In this document: positions 26,742 through 38,572 of the stretch, piece after piece
How the letters are laid out: the number at the start of each line of letters is the position of its first letter
How positions within the stretch are numbered: position 1 is the first letter of the stretch
Origin: Rudaea sp. 3F27F6
GTDB lineage: Bacteria > Pseudomonadota > Gammaproteobacteria > Xanthomonadales > Rhodanobacteraceae
NCBI RefSeq assembly: GCF_005503555.1
Contig: NZ_SCNG01000001.1
Location: 496,001 to 560,000, forward strand
DNA: 64,000 nucleotides
Direction of reading: 5' to 3'
The notes under the pieces: model-generated
The model's database searches: none
Told to the model about the DNA's origin: nothing
Seen by the model: the letters and a program-made list of their open reading frames with translations, nothing else
Position numbers and translations under genes: made by a program

Positions 26742-27067
26742 GTTGTCTATTCGGGAGCCGCATCGATGCGGCGATAACTGAATGGAAGCACAACGTTCGT
26801 TAGGACTTCGCTAAATCGACATGCCCTCGGGTGATGTGGATATATGTCCCGCGGCGCTGCGACGCAGCATTGCAGGCCGCATCACGCTTCGCTTGCAGCG
26901 GCCGATTGTCAACCGTCCGCCGCACTTATCACCGCAAGCAATAACCGCAGCGCATGACCCTATAACTAAAGGTACGTTCTGGCCTCCTCCGGCGAGGACT
27001 AGGATCGGCCGATATCTCGTCTTCCATTAGACGTATAGCCGTCCAAACCAGCCAAGCGAGCGCCGAC
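26742..27067. other. Divergent intergenic region between flavoprotein gene and cysJIH
   Basis: No gene is seen here. TATAAC (26961-26966) could be a -10 for the cys operon, but a matching -35 was not convincing. A met-box-like pair sits at 27029-27044. A CysB site might be expected in this region but its consensus is too loose to call by eye. Confidence 0.35.
27029..27044 (+). promoter_or_regulatory. Two met-box-like octamers ahead of cysJ
   Basis: AGACGTAT followed directly by AGCCGTCC matches the tandem met-box consensus AGACGTCT at 13 of 16 positions and ends 23 bases before the cysJ GTG. It resembles the stronger four-box array upstream of metX. It could be a MetJ-type operator or chance. 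Confidence 0.45.
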
Positions 27068-28930
27068 GTGTCAGCCCAACCGAACCGTATCCTGTCGCCG
27101 TTCTCCGAGGACAAGCTCGCCCTGCTGGCGCGCTTGACCGAAGGGCTCGACGCCGATTCGCTGTACTGGCTGTCCGGCTACGTCGCCGGAGTCGCCGCCT
27201 CGTCGCGGCATGTGCCGCTGACGGCTTCGGTCGCCAGCCACGTCGCCGTGCCGCTGCAGACCGCCGTAGCCCCAGCCGCCGAAGCCGCGCCGTCGACACG
27301 GCTGACCATCGTCTACGGCAGCCAGACCGGCAACGCCAAACGCGAGGCCGAAAAGCTCGCCCGCGAGGCCGAGGGCGCCGGGCTCAACGTGCGCCTGGTG
27401 CGCGCCGACGCCTATGCGACCAAGGAACTCGCCGCAGAGCGCCTGCTCTACGTCGTGATCTCGACCCAGGGCGACGGCGATCCGCCCGACGACGCGCGCG
27501 GCTTCGTCGAATTCCTCTCCGGCAAGCGCGCGCCGAAGCTGCCGCAGCTCAAGTTCGCCGTGCTCGGCCTCGGCGATTCGAGCTATCCGCAGTTCTGCTC
27601 GATCGGCGTCAAGATCGACACGCGTCTCGCCGAACTCGGAGCGACGCGGCTGTTCGAGCGCGGCGAAGCCGATCTCGATATCGCCAGCGTCGCCGCGCCG
27701 TGGTCGAAGCAGGCGCTCGAACAGGCGCGCGATCTGCTCAAGGCCGATGCGCCCACCGGCCCGCGCGCTGCGACCGTCACGCCGTTGCGCAGCACCGTGC
27801 AGGCACACGTCCCCGCGTGGACGCGCGAGAAGCCCTATGCCGCCGCGGTGCTCGCCAATCAGCGCATCAGCGCGCGCAACGGCAGCAAGGACATCCGCCA
27901 CATCGAACTCTCGCTCGAAGGCTCGGGCCTCGCCTATCAGCCGGGCGATGCGCTCGGCGTGCACGCGACCAATCCACTCGCACTCGTCGACGCCGTACTC
28001 GCTGCGCTGCGCTTCGACGGCGACAAGGCCGTCGCGCTGCAAGGCGAATCGCATTCGCTGCGCGAGTGGCTCCTGCGCAAGCGCGAAATCACGACACTAT
28101 CGCGACCGTTCCTCGTCGAGCATGCGAAGCGCGCGAAGAACGAAGCGCTCGACCGCGCCCTGTCGCCCGACGGCAAGGACGCACTGCGCGAACTGCTCGC
28201 GGACTATCAGCTCATCGACGTGCTGCGTACTTTCCCGGCCGCATGGTCGGCCGATGAGTTCGTGGCCGCGCTGCGTCCGCTTGCGCCACGCATGTATTCG
28301 ATCGCATCGAGCCAGAAGGCCGTCGGCGAGGAAGTCCACCTCACCGTCGCGGTGCTCGACTATGAAAAGTTCGGGACCCGGCACGTCGGCGCCGCGTCAC
28401 AATTCCTGGCTACCCTCCCGGAAGACGCCGGCGTGCCGGTCTTTATCGAAGAGAACGAACGCTTCCGCCTGCCCGCGGACGCGTCGCGCGATGTGATCAT
28501 GATCGGCCCCGGTACGGGCATCGCGCCGTTCCGCGGCTTTATCCAGGAACGCGCCGAAACCGGCGCCGCGGGACGCAATTGGCTGTTCTTCGGCAATCCG
28601 CATTTCCGCACCGACTTTCTCTATCAAGTCGAATGGCAGAAGGCGCTCAAGGACGGCACCCTGCATAAACTCGATCTGGCGTTCTCGCGCGACCAGTCCG
28701 AGAAAGTCTACGTCCAACACAATCTGCGCCGCCGCGGCAAGGAGCTGTACGACTGGCTCGCCAACGGCGCCCACGTCTATGTCTGCGGCGACGCGACACG
28801 CATGGCCGCCGACGTCGACGCCGCGCTGCGCGACATCGTCATCGAGCATGGCGGCAAGTCCGACGAAGACGCGCGCGATTTCCTCAACCAGCTTGCCGCC
28901 GAGCGCCGCTACGCGCGCGACGTTTACTGA
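27068..28930 (+). CDS. cysJ: Sulfite reductase (NADPH) flavoprotein alpha subunit
   Basis: This 620-residue diflavin reductase passes electrons from NADPH via FAD and FMN to the CysI hemoprotein for reduction of sulfite to sulfide. The flavodoxin-like FMN domain (about 77-215) shows VYGSQTGNA and [12 protein letters not shown]. The FAD domain has RMYSIASSQ, and the NADPH domain has [17 protein letters not shown] and [14 protein letters not shown]. The protein ends in ERRYARDVY, with the terminal aromatic residue characteristic of the family. The start is GTG at 27068. cysI follows with a single base between the stop and the ATG, so they are co-translated. Confidence 0.97.
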   Translation: MSAQPNRILSPFSEDKLALLARLTEGLDADSLYWLSGYVAGVAASSRHVPLTASVASHVAVPLQTAVAPAAEAAPSTRLTIVYGSQTGNAKREAEKLAREAEGAGLNVRLVRADAYATKELAAERLLYVVISTQGDGDPPDDARGFVEFLSGKRAPKLPQLKFAVLGLGDSSYPQFCSIGVKIDTRLAELGATRLFERGEADLDIASVAAPWSKQALEQARDLLKADAPTGPRAATVTPLRSTVQAHVPAWTREKPYAAAVLANQRISARNGSKDIRHIELSLEGSGLAYQPGDALGVHATNPLALVDAVLAALRFDGDKAVALQGESHSLREWLLRKREITTLSRPFLVEHAKRAKNEALDRALSPDGKDALRELLADYQLIDVLRTFPAAWSADEFVAALRPLAPRMYSIASSQKAVGEEVHLTVAVLDYEKFGTRHVGAASQFLATLPEDAGVPVFIEENERFRLPADASRDVIMIGPGTGIAPFRGFIQERAETGAAGRNWLFFGNPHFRTDFLYQVEWQKALKDGTLHKLDLAFSRDQSEKVYVQHNLRRRGKELYDWLANGAHVYVCGDATRMAADVDAALRDIVIEHGGKSDEDARDFLNQLAAERRYARDVY

Positions 28931-28931
28931 T

Positions 28932-30677
28932 ATGTCCACGACTGCACCCGCTCCCATTCTCTCCGCTGTCGAAGGCATCAAGACGCGCAGCCGGCGCCTG
29001 CGCGGCACGCTCGTCGAAAGCCTTGCCAACGACGTCACCGGCGCGATCGCCGACGACGATACCCAGCTCATCAAGTTCCACGGCAGCTATCAGCAGGACG
29101 ACCGCGATCTGCGCGAAGAACGCCGCGCGGCCAAGCTCGAACCCGACTACAGCTTCATGATCCGCACGCGCCTGCCGGGCGGCGTGGTGACGCCGGAACA
29201 GTGGCTCAAGCTCGACGCGATCGCGGAGCGTTACGCCAACGGCACGCTGCGCCTCACCACGCGCCAGGCTTTCCAGTTCCACGGCGTGATCAAGCGCGAA
29301 CTCAAGCCGACGCTGCAGGCGATCAACGCCGCGCTGATCGACACGGTCGCGGCCTGCGGCGACGTCAATCGCAACGTGATGGTCGCAGCGAATCCGCTCG
29401 AATCGGCGCTGCACGCGCGGGTCTACGACGACGCGGCCAAGCTGTCGGAATTTCTCAAGCCGAAGACGCGCGCCTACTACGAAATCTGGCTCGACGAAGA
29501 AAAGGTCGCGGGCTCGGGCGAGGAGTACGAGCCGATCTATGGACCGGTCTACCTGCCACGCAAATTCAAGATCGCCTTCGCCGTGCCGCCGGTCAACGAC
29601 GTCGATGTGTTCGCCAACGACCTCGGCTTCATCGCCGTCGTCGAAAACAATCAACTGCTCGGTTACAACGTCACGGTCGGCGGCGGCCTCGGCGCGACGC
29701 ACGGCGAGGCGGCGACCTACCCGCGCCTCGCCGACGTGCTCGGCTTTGTCGCCGCAGATCGCGTCAACGCGATCGCCGAAGCGGTGGTGACGGCGCAGCG
29801 CGACTTCGGCGGCCGCGCCGACCGCAAGCACGCGCGCCTCAAGTACACGATCGACGACCGCGGCCTCGACTGGTTCAAGGCCGAAGTCGAACGCCGCTTC
29901 GGCGCGCCGCTGCGCCCGGCGCGGCCGTTCCACTTCGAACACAACGGCGATCGTTTCGGCTGGGTCGAGTCCGCCGACGGCCGCGCCCATCTGACCCTGC
30001 GCATCGAAGCGGGCCGGGTCGCCGATCGCGGCGAACACACTCATCTGAGCGCGCTGCGCAAAATTGCGCAGATCCACGCGCAGAAAAATTCCGGCCTGAG
30101 CTTCCGCCTGACGCCGAACCAGAATCTGCTGATCGCCAACGTGCCCGCCGCGGACCGCGCCGAAATCGACGCGATCGTCGCCGAGCATCGTCTCGATCTC
30201 TACCGCACGGCGAGCAAGGTGCGCCTCAACGCGCTCGCTTGCGTCGCCCTGCCGACCTGCGCGCTCGCGATGGCCGAAGCCGAACGCTACCTGCCCGACT
30301 TCACCGGTCTGGTCGAAGCGCTGCTCGACAAGCACGGCCTCGGCGAGACGAATATCCACCTGCGCCTTTCCGGCTGCCCGAACGGCTGCTCGCGTCCCTA
30401 CCTCGGCGAGATCGCCCTGGTCGGCAAAGCGCCGGGCCGCTACAACCTTATGCTCGGCGCCGACGCGCGCGGCCAACGCCTCAACCGCCTGCACCGCGAG
30501 AACGTCGACGAAGCGCAGATCCTCGCGACCTTGGACGAGTTGTTCGCGCGCTATGCCGCCGAACGTGCGGACGGCGAAGCGTTCGGCGATTTCCTCGTGC
30601 GCGCGGACGTGCTCGCAGAAGCGCCGTACAAGACCATCCCGGTCACCCTGCTTGCGGCGTCGTCGGTTGCGGCCTAG
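28932..30677 (+). CDS. cysI: Sulfite reductase (NADPH) hemoprotein beta subunit
   Basis: This 581-residue cytoplasmic enzyme reduces sulfite to sulfide by six electrons using siroheme coupled to a 4Fe-4S cluster. Cluster ligands are visible in [16 protein letters not shown] and [12 protein letters not shown] near the C-terminus. The N-terminal [18 protein letters not shown] and the nitrite/sulfite reductase repeat QNLLIANVP are typical. A longer in-frame extension back to 28779 lies inside cysJ and is not coding. Its neighbours cysJ and cysH complete the assimilatory branch. No cysG-type siroheme gene is in the window. Confidence 0.97.
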   Translation: MSTTAPAPILSAVEGIKTRSRRLRGTLVESLANDVTGAIADDDTQLIKFHGSYQQDDRDLREERRAAKLEPDYSFMIRTRLPGGVVTPEQWLKLDAIAERYANGTLRLTTRQAFQFHGVIKRELKPTLQAINAALIDTVAACGDVNRNVMVAANPLESALHARVYDDAAKLSEFLKPKTRAYYEIWLDEEKVAGSGEEYEPIYGPVYLPRKFKIAFAVPPVNDVDVFANDLGFIAVVENNQLLGYNVTVGGGLGATHGEAATYPRLADVLGFVAADRVNAIAEAVVTAQRDFGGRADRKHARLKYTIDDRGLDWFKAEVERRFGAPLRPARPFHFEHNGDRFGWVESADGRAHLTLRIEAGRVADRGEHTHLSALRKIAQIHAQKNSGLSFRLTPNQNLLIANVPAADRAEIDAIVAEHRLDLYRTASKVRLNALACVALPTCALAMAEAERYLPDFTGLVEALLDKHGLGETNIHLRLSGCPNGCSRPYLGEIALVGKAPGRYNLMLGADARGQRLNRLHRENVDEAQILATLDELFARYAAERADGEAFGDFLVRADVLAEAPYKTIPVTLLAASSVAA

Positions 30678-30852
30678 GTCGAAGCACCCGCTCATGCCGC
30701 CCCGTTCAATCCATGCCTGCGCCGTCGCTCACGACGCTTCGACTCGGCAAAGCGCACTCCCCGGCCGTAGTGCCGCGGCGCCGCGCCGGACCAAGCCGCG
30801 TCCGCAGAATCCAAGCAACAACACCAATAAACACAGCGCCGGAGAGCGCGTC

Positions 30853-31572
30853 ATGCACCTTCCCGATATCCAAAGCGTCGCCAAAGACCAGACCGGACTG
30901 GCCGAACTCAACGCCTGGCTCGAAAGCTGCAACGCACACCAGCGGGTAAGCTGGGCGCTGGAAAACCTGCCCGGCGAGCATGTGCTTTCGTCGAGCTTCG
31001 GCGCACAGTCCGCGGTGTTATTGCATCTGATCACGCGCGAACGCGCCGACATTCCGGTCGTGCTGATCGACACCGGCTATCTGTTCCCGGAAACCTATCG
31101 CTTCGCCGACCAGCTCACCGAGAAACTGTCGCTCAACCTCAAGGTGTACCGGCCGAAGCTCGGCATCGCCTGGATGGAAGCGCGCCACGGCAAGCTCTGG
31201 GAGAACGGCGTCAACGGCATCTCCGAGTACAACGCGCTGCGCAAGGTCGAACCGATGCGCCGCGCGCTCAGCGAACTCGGCGCGAAGACCTGGATCGCCG
31301 GGCTGCGGCGCGCGCAGTCGACGACGCGGCGCAACTCGAACGTGCTCGAAGTGCGCGACGGCCGCTGGAAACTGCATCCGCTGATCGACTGGAGCGATCG
31401 CGACATCTGGCAGTACATGCAGCAGAACGCTCTGCCCTATCACCCGCTCTGGGAACAGGGTTACGTCTCGATCGGCGACGTGCACACCACGCAAGCGCTC
31501 GGCGACGGCATGCGCGAGGAAGACACGCGCTTCTTCGGGCTAAAGCGCGAGTGCGGGCTGCACTTCGACTGA
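30853..31572 (+). CDS. cysH: Phosphoadenosine phosphosulfate reductase
   Basis: This 239-residue enzyme reduces PAPS to sulfite with thioredoxin or glutaredoxin. The P-loop-like segment [15 protein letters not shown] (about 46-60) and [14 protein letters not shown] are present. The catalytic Cys is in the C-terminal KRECGLHFD (Cys234). The extra CC and CXXC cluster cysteines of APS reductases are absent, so this is the PAPS type, which requires CysC activity elsewhere. The ATG at 30853 has GGAGAG about eight bases upstream. A 175-base gap after cysI without a visible gene may hold a processing site. Confidence 0.95.
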   Translation: MHLPDIQSVAKDQTGLAELNAWLESCNAHQRVSWALENLPGEHVLSSSFGAQSAVLLHLITRERADIPVVLIDTGYLFPETYRFADQLTEKLSLNLKVYRPKLGIAWMEARHGKLWENGVNGISEYNALRKVEPMRRALSELGAKTWIAGLRRAQSTTRRNSNVLEVRDGRWKLHPLIDWSDRDIWQYMQQNALPYHPLWEQGYVSIGDVHTTQALGDGMREEDTRFFGLKRECGLHFD

Positions 31573-31671
31573 TCTTCCTAGGCATCCACAATCCAACGCG
31601 ATCTGCGCCGCGGCACGGAGCGGAATGCGCCGCAGTGAGCTTTGCGCACAGTCAATAAAGCACTGCTTGCG

Positions 31672-33117
31672 CTATTGCCGCCAGACAAACGTCGCGACAC
31701 TGTACGCCGGCATTTCATAAACGAATGATCGAGCGTCGGCACGCACGGCAATGTGCTGCGCGGAGGCCGATGAGTTTGCCGCGATCATGACGAGCGAACC
31801 GTCGTCCGCGTTACGGAACACGACGTTGTCGACCTCGTTGCCTGTCTCACTCGACTCGACGCGCTGCGCGCCGCGCCGCACGAAGCGGCTCGCGTGGGCG
31901 AGTGCGACGTAGTCGACCGTGCGCACGTAGGTGCCGGTCTTCGAGTCGATGGTGACGAGTCCACGGCAGTCGCTGCAGCCGCCCGCATGCGGACCGTGGT
32001 TTTCGTCGAGCGCCAGATTCCACAACAGCACGCCGCGCGACCATCCGCGCGTCGAACCGATGACGAGCCGGCGCACGATCGTCAGCAGCGCATCGTCCTT
32101 CATCGGCTTCCACTCGCCGCCCGAGCATTCGGTCAGATACTCATCTTTGTCCGGGTGCGCGTCGTGCACGGCGGTCTGCGCGCGCACCGCACCCGCGTAG
32201 CAATGCCAGGCGACGCCCGCGACATAGCGGCGCGCAACCGGATCAGCGAGCACGGCCAGCGGCTCCTCGGGCCGGTCCCAGTTGTGGTCCCAATCGAAAA
32301 TCTTCGTCGCCGGCGCGCGCCGCGCGAGCAGCGGACCGAGATGTTCGCCGATCAGTTTCGCGCGCGCGGACGCATCGAGCTTCATGCCGGGATAGTCGTC
32401 CGGCGCAAAGCCCGGTTCGTTCTGCACGGTCAGCGCGAAGATCGGCACGCCTTCCGCCGCGTAGGCCTCGACGTAGCGCAGCAGATATTCGGCAAACGGC
32501 GCATAGGCATCGGCGCGCAGGGTTCCGCCGATCATGCTGCCGGTGGTTTTCATCCAGCCCGGCGCACTCCAAGGCGAAGCCATCACCTGCAGCTTTGGAT
32601 TGACCGCCAGCGCCGCGCGCACGACCGGCAGCACGTCTTGCCGGTTCGGCTCGATGGAAAAATGCGCGAGCTGCGGATCGCGCTGACCCGGCGGCATGTC
32701 GTCGAAGCTGTAGTGATAGCGCGAAAAATCCGACGCGCCAATCGTCAGGCGGGTGAAGCTCAATCCGATGCCGTCGCCTGCGCGACCGAACAGATCCTGC
32801 AACAGGGCTTCGCGCTGTACGCGGCTCATGCGCTGCTCGATCAGCCAAGCCGAGGCATCGGTGATCGCCGCGCCGAAACCGACGATGTCCTGATAGCGCC
32901 GCGTCACGTCGATCTCGATATTCGCATCAACGCTCTTCTTGGCGGCGAAGGCAAGATCGCTTTCGCGCGTGAGCTGTTTGCTTGCGTCGGCGGTGCTGAG
33001 CCAGACCTGCACCGCTTTCGCAGGTGCACTTGCTGACCGCGCCGCCTTGTCGGAAACGCTTGCACAGCCGGCCAGCGCAAAAGTCGAAAGGGCAAGCAGG
33101 CAGCGCATGAATTTCAT
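31672..33117 (-). CDS. GH30-family glycoside hydrolase, lipoprotein
   Basis: The 481-residue protein belongs to the GH30 (glucosylceramidase / beta-1,6-glucanase) family of retaining beta-glycosidases. It begins MKFMRCLLALSTFALAGC with lipobox Cys18; the longer frame to 33255 precedes this signal and is rejected. Family features are IVGFGAAITDASAWL (about 78-92), SPWSAPGWMKTTGSM (about 181-195), the acid/base Glu234 in LTVQNEPGF and the nucleophile Glu330 in YLTECSGGEW. The C-terminal beta-sandwich ends YSVATFVWRQ. It is divergent from the TonB receptor, and a LacI-type palindrome lies 18 bases upstream of its start. Substrate is inferred, not shown; GH30 members in such loci often act on beta-1,6-glucan. 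Confidence 0.9.
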   Translation of the reverse strand: MKFMRCLLALSTFALAGCASVSDKAARSASAPAKAVQVWLSTADASKQLTRESDLAFAAKKSVDANIEIDVTRRYQDIVGFGAAITDASAWLIEQRMSRVQREALLQDLFGRAGDGIGLSFTRLTIGASDFSRYHYSFDDMPPGQRDPQLAHFSIEPNRQDVLPVVRAALAVNPKLQVMASPWSAPGWMKTTGSMIGGTLRADAYAPFAEYLLRYVEAYAAEGVPIFALTVQNEPGFAPDDYPGMKLDASARAKLIGEHLGPLLARRAPATKIFDWDHNWDRPEEPLAVLADPVARRYVAGVAWHCYAGAVRAQTAVHDAHPDKDEYLTECSGGEWKPMKDDALLTIVRRLVIGSTRGWSRGVLLWNLALDENHGPHAGGCSDCRGLVTIDSKTGTYVRTVDYVALAHASRFVRRGAQRVESSETGNEVDNVVFRNADDGSLVMIAANSSASAQHIAVRADARSFVYEMPAYSVATFVWRQ

Positions 33118-33134
33118 CGATCGATCTCGGATTG

Positions 33135-33148
33135 TGGAAGCGTTCCCA
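33135..33148. promoter_or_regulatory. LacI-type operator near the GH30 lipoprotein gene
   Basis: TGGAAGCGTTCCCA is an imperfect palindrome centred on CG with TGG/CCA ends, the typical LacI/GalR family half-site arrangement. It lies 18 bases upstream of the minus-strand GH30 start, where binding would block initiation. Confidence 0.6.
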
Positions 33149-33293
33149 TTCGTGCCGCCGAAATATAGCAAAAGTTCCACTCGTGCCGACTGCAGGCGCG
33201 AGCCCGAATGATCGGCCCTGAACACGATGAGTATGGGCGATTTGTTGCGCCGCACAGTGACGCAAGGAATTTACTCGGGCATATTTCGCGGCG

Positions 33294-33315
33294 AAATTGG
33301 TAACGTTTCCAATTT
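33294..33315. promoter_or_regulatory. LacI-type operator upstream of the TonB receptor gene
   Basis: This 22-base palindrome runs from AAATTGG through a central AACGTT to CCAATTT and matches its own reverse complement at 20 of 22 positions. The TGGTAACGTT core is classic for LacI/GalR family sugar repressors. It is about 100 bases upstream of the receptor start; the lacI-family gene is in the same locus. Confidence 0.75.
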
Positions 33316-33414
33316 CATGCCGTTGCGGCATGGGAGAACGCAAGGGGTTGCGCCGCCGCGCAAAGCGGAGGGCAACGTGGGACTAGACACAACAAGAACT
33401 AGAGGGTGATTACG

Positions 33415-36400
33415 ATGAATCATTCCAACACGTGCCGCGCCGCGTTGGCGCGCGCTGGCATTTTGCGTAGACATCCGCTCGCTTTGGCCTGCGCCACGGT
33501 GCTGATGTCGACGACGATTCATGCTGCGGACGGCGCGCCCGCGCTCGATCCTCAGACGGCACCAACGCAAGCGACGGCGAATGCAGCGGAGAAGAAGACC
33601 GGAACCGACGCCGATTCGACTCTCGGCACGATCACGGTGACCGGCATCAAAGCTAGTCTGCAGACTGCGATGAAGATCAAGCAGAACTCCGATGCTATCG
33701 TTGAAGCAATTTCGGCCGAAGACATCGGCAAGCTGCCCGACGTGAGCATCGCCGAGAGCCTGGCACGCCTGCCCGGCGTGACCACGCAACGTCTCGACGG
33801 GCATGCAAATCTGATCTCGATTCGTGGCCTCGCGCCCGACTTTGTCGGCACCACCCTCAACGGCCGCGAACAGGCCACAGTCGGCGAAAACCGAGGCGTC
33901 GAATTCGATCAATATCCTTCCGAACTGATCAGCGGCGCCGTCGTATACAAGACGCCGGAAGCCAGCTTGATCGGCCAGGGCCTTTCCGGAACGGTCGATC
34001 TGCATACGCTGCGTCCGCTGGATTTCAAGGATCGCAAGTTCGCATTCAATCTCCGCGGCGAGCACAACACCAACGGCGATTTGAATCCGGGCGCCGATGT
34101 CGGCAACAACGGACATCGCATCAGCGCCTCGTACATCGACCAGTTTTTCGACCATACCGTCGGCTTGGCGATCGGTTTTGCTCAGTTGGATTCGCCGATT
34201 CAGTCGAAGAACTACAAGGCGTGGTGGTTCGCCGCGCCCAACGGCGACTATCCCGGCAGTCTTGCCCATTGGGGCGCGGATCCGACTAAGGGCGTTCCGG
34301 ACAATGTTCTTGTGCAGCAAGGCATGGAGTTGCGCGCCAAGTCGGAAAGTCAGCTGCGCAACGGCATCATGGGTGTGCTCGAATGGGCGCCGAGCGACAG
34401 CTACCACGGCATGCTCGATATCTACTACTCGAAATTCAAACAGGAGGCGCATACCAACGGTCTGCAGTGGTCGAGCAGCGCCTGGGACGGTATCGAATTC
34501 TCCAACATCAAGACCGGACCGGGCATCACTCCTTATCTAGGCAACTCGCTCGTCACCAGCGGCACGATGAATGGCCTCGCCCCGATCGACCAGAACGAGT
34601 ACAACAAAGAGCGCGACTATCTGTTCTCGGTCGGCTGGAACAATCGTTTCCAATTTGCCGACCAATGGTCGGCGATGGTGGATCTTTCGTACTCGCGCGC
34701 GACCAACAAAATTCAGGACGCCTATCTCTTCTCCGGTGTGGCCAGCGGCCTGACCAGCGCACAGTTCAACATATTGAACGGGCCGGGCTTTCCGACTTTC
34801 ACCCTTCCCGTCGACTTGACCAACCCGGCGAACTTCCGCCTGGTCGACGCCGCCGGATACAGCCGCGGCAGTTCGGGCGGATACACCTATGACGGCCGCG
34901 AAGAATTCGACAAGCAGAAGGATACGATCAAGGCGTTCCGAGCCGAGGTATCGCATCCGCTCGGCTGGATATTCTCGAGCATGGATCTGGGAGTCAATTA
35001 CTCCGAGCGCCGCAAGGACAAACAGGCCGACGTCTATTACGCCTATTTGATGGGCAACGGCTGCAGCACGGCATACAGTAGTTCCGCACCCGACTTCAAC
35101 GCATCGTGCAAGAACCTTCCGTATGTCCCGACCTTTGCCGTCCCCCTGGGCTCCGGCCTCGCCCGCGGAATAACCAACCTGAGCTTCGGCGGTATTCCGG
35201 GCATTCTCAACTACGATGTTCTGGGCGCCCTCGCCAGCCAGTACTACATTCTTCCGGTCAACGGCACCAACGACTTGAACCGCAACTATTCGGTTACGGA
35301 AAAAGTCCCGGTCGCCTACGCCAAGTTCAACATCAGTACCGAACTCGCGGGCATTCCGATACGCGGCAATGTCGGCGTGCAGTTCGTGCATACCGACCAA
35401 TCGTCGTCGGCGCTTCAGATCAATGATCACGCGGTGGTCGGCACGATTTCAGGCTCGACGACCTACAACAACGTGTTGCCCAGTCTCAACCTCGCTGCCG
35501 ACCTGGACGAAGGGCAGGTGCTGCGCTTCGCACTCGCCAAAGAAATGGCCCGCGGCCGCATCGACGACGAAAAGATCGCCAGCTCCGCGTATGTTGCGCC
35601 GGTGGGATCCGGCCCTTGCCCCGTCGCGATCAAGCCGGGCGAACCCTGCAACGTCTGGTCGGGCAGCGGCGGCAATATTTTCCTCAAGCCCTATGTCGCC
35701 GTAGGTACCGATCTGTCGTACGAGAAGTATTTCGGCGAGATAAGCTATTTCGCGGTCGGCGTATTCAACAAGAATCTGCTGAACTACATCTACCAGTCCG
35801 TCGATCCGAATTACGACTTCTCGAAGTACACCAACACCAGCAGCCTTACTCCGGTCTCGCAGTTCGGCACCTACACTACTTCGCGCAACGGCACCGGCGG
35901 AATGATGCAGGGTGTCGAGATCAGCGCGCAGCTCGAAGGCCAGTTGATTCATCCCGTCCTCGACGGATTTGGCATCAAAGCCGGCTTCGCCTACGTCAAA
36001 AGCAAACTTCCAACTACATCTTTCAGCAAGGTGTCCAATGCAGGCGGTTTCGATCCGCCGACGACACTGCCCGGCTTGTCGACGAAGAGCAGCGACGTCG
36101 GAGTTTTCTACGAGAAGAACGGCTGGTCGTTCCGGCTCGATCAAAACTATCGCTCGGATTACACCGGAGAGATCACCGCCGCGTTCGGTCAGCTCGGCTA
36201 CACCAAAATCCGCGCGCATACGCAAACCGACTTCCAGGCGGGCTACGAATTCACGTCGGGTCCGGCCAATGGACTTTCCCTGCTATTGCAGGTGGTCAAC
36301 TTGACCAACGCGCCGAGCTTGGTGGACTTGAAGGTTCAGAACAACCCGGACAACATCACCATGTTCGAACCTCAGCGCTACAACGTCACCGGCCGCACGA

Positions 36401-36429
36401 TTCTGTTCGGCCTCAACTACAAGCTGTAG
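33415..36429 (+). CDS. TonB-dependent receptor (outer-membrane carbohydrate/oligosaccharide uptake)
   Basis: The protein has about 1,004 residues with a signal peptide ending near TIHAADGA, an Ala/Thr-rich spacer and a TonB-box-like GTITVTGIKASL. The plug domain (about 70-200) contains ISAEDIGKLPDVSIAESLAR, LPGVTTQR and ISIRGLAPDFVGTTLNGRE, the signature of the large Xanthomonas/Caulobacter TonB receptor subgroup. A beta-barrel fills the rest and ends in aromatic GRTILFGLNYKL. The ATG at 33415 has GAGGG eight bases upstream and is preferred to the GTG at 33406. Its GH30 and GH3 neighbours and LacI operator imply import of beta-glucan oligomers. A strong hairpin follows the stop. Confidence 0.94.
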   Translation: MNHSNTCRAALARAGILRRHPLALACATVLMSTTIHAADGAPALDPQTAPTQATANAAEKKTGTDADSTLGTITVTGIKASLQTAMKIKQNSDAIVEAISAEDIGKLPDVSIAESLARLPGVTTQRLDGHANLISIRGLAPDFVGTTLNGREQATVGENRGVEFDQYPSELISGAVVYKTPEASLIGQGLSGTVDLHTLRPLDFKDRKFAFNLRGEHNTNGDLNPGADVGNNGHRISASYIDQFFDHTVGLAIGFAQLDSPIQSKNYKAWWFAAPNGDYPGSLAHWGADPTKGVPDNVLVQQGMELRAKSESQLRNGIMGVLEWAPSDSYHGMLDIYYSKFKQEAHTNGLQWSSSAWDGIEFSNIKTGPGITPYLGNSLVTSGTMNGLAPIDQNEYNKERDYLFSVGWNNRFQFADQWSAMVDLSYSRATNKIQDAYLFSGVASGLTSAQFNILNGPGFPTFTLPVDLTNPANFRLVDAAGYSRGSSGGYTYDGREEFDKQKDTIKAFRAEVSHPLGWIFSSMDLGVNYSERRKDKQADVYYAYLMGNGCSTAYSSSAPDFNASCKNLPYVPTFAVPLGSGLARGITNLSFGGIPGILNYDVLGALASQYYILPVNGTNDLNRNYSVTEKVPVAYAKFNISTELAGIPIRGNVGVQFVHTDQSSSALQINDHAVVGTISGSTTYNNVLPSLNLAADLDEGQVLRFALAKEMARGRIDDEKIASSAYVAPVGSGPCPVAIKPGEPCNVWSGSGGNIFLKPYVAVGTDLSYEKYFGEISYFAVGVFNKNLLNYIYQSVDPNYDFSKYTNTSSLTPVSQFGTYTTSRNGTGGMMQGVEISAQLEGQLIHPVLDGFGIKAGFAYVKSKLPTTSFSKVSNAGGFDPPTTLPGLSTKSSDVGVFYEKNGWSFRLDQNYRSDYTGEITAAFGQLGYTKIRAHTQTDFQAGYEFTSGPANGLSLLLQVVNLTNAPSLVDLKVQNNPDNITMFEPQRYNVTGRTILFGLNYKL

Positions 36430-36432
36430 CGG

Positions 36433-36463
36433 AAAGCGGCACCGCCACCTGCGGTGCCGCTTT
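36433..36463 (+). terminator. Hairpin terminator after the TonB receptor gene
   Basis: A perfect 12-base stem (36433-36444 with 36452-36463, seven-base loop) begins just after the receptor stop. Arms start with AAA and end with TTT, making it self-contained for both strands. Transcription may be partially reduced here before the downstream GH3 gene. Confidence 0.7.
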
Positions 36464-36510
36464 GCGTCTGCCCCGGTATATTTCCAAGGCACGGATGCGA
36501 AATCACGCGG

Positions 36511-38556
<2,046 letters not shown>

Positions 38557-38572
38557 CGGACGCAAGGACGAC

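Noticed and set aside
36454-36510. Upstream start for the GH3 protein at 36454
   Set aside because: It falls in the right arm of the receptor terminator hairpin, and the lipoprotein signal follows the ATG at 36511 instead.
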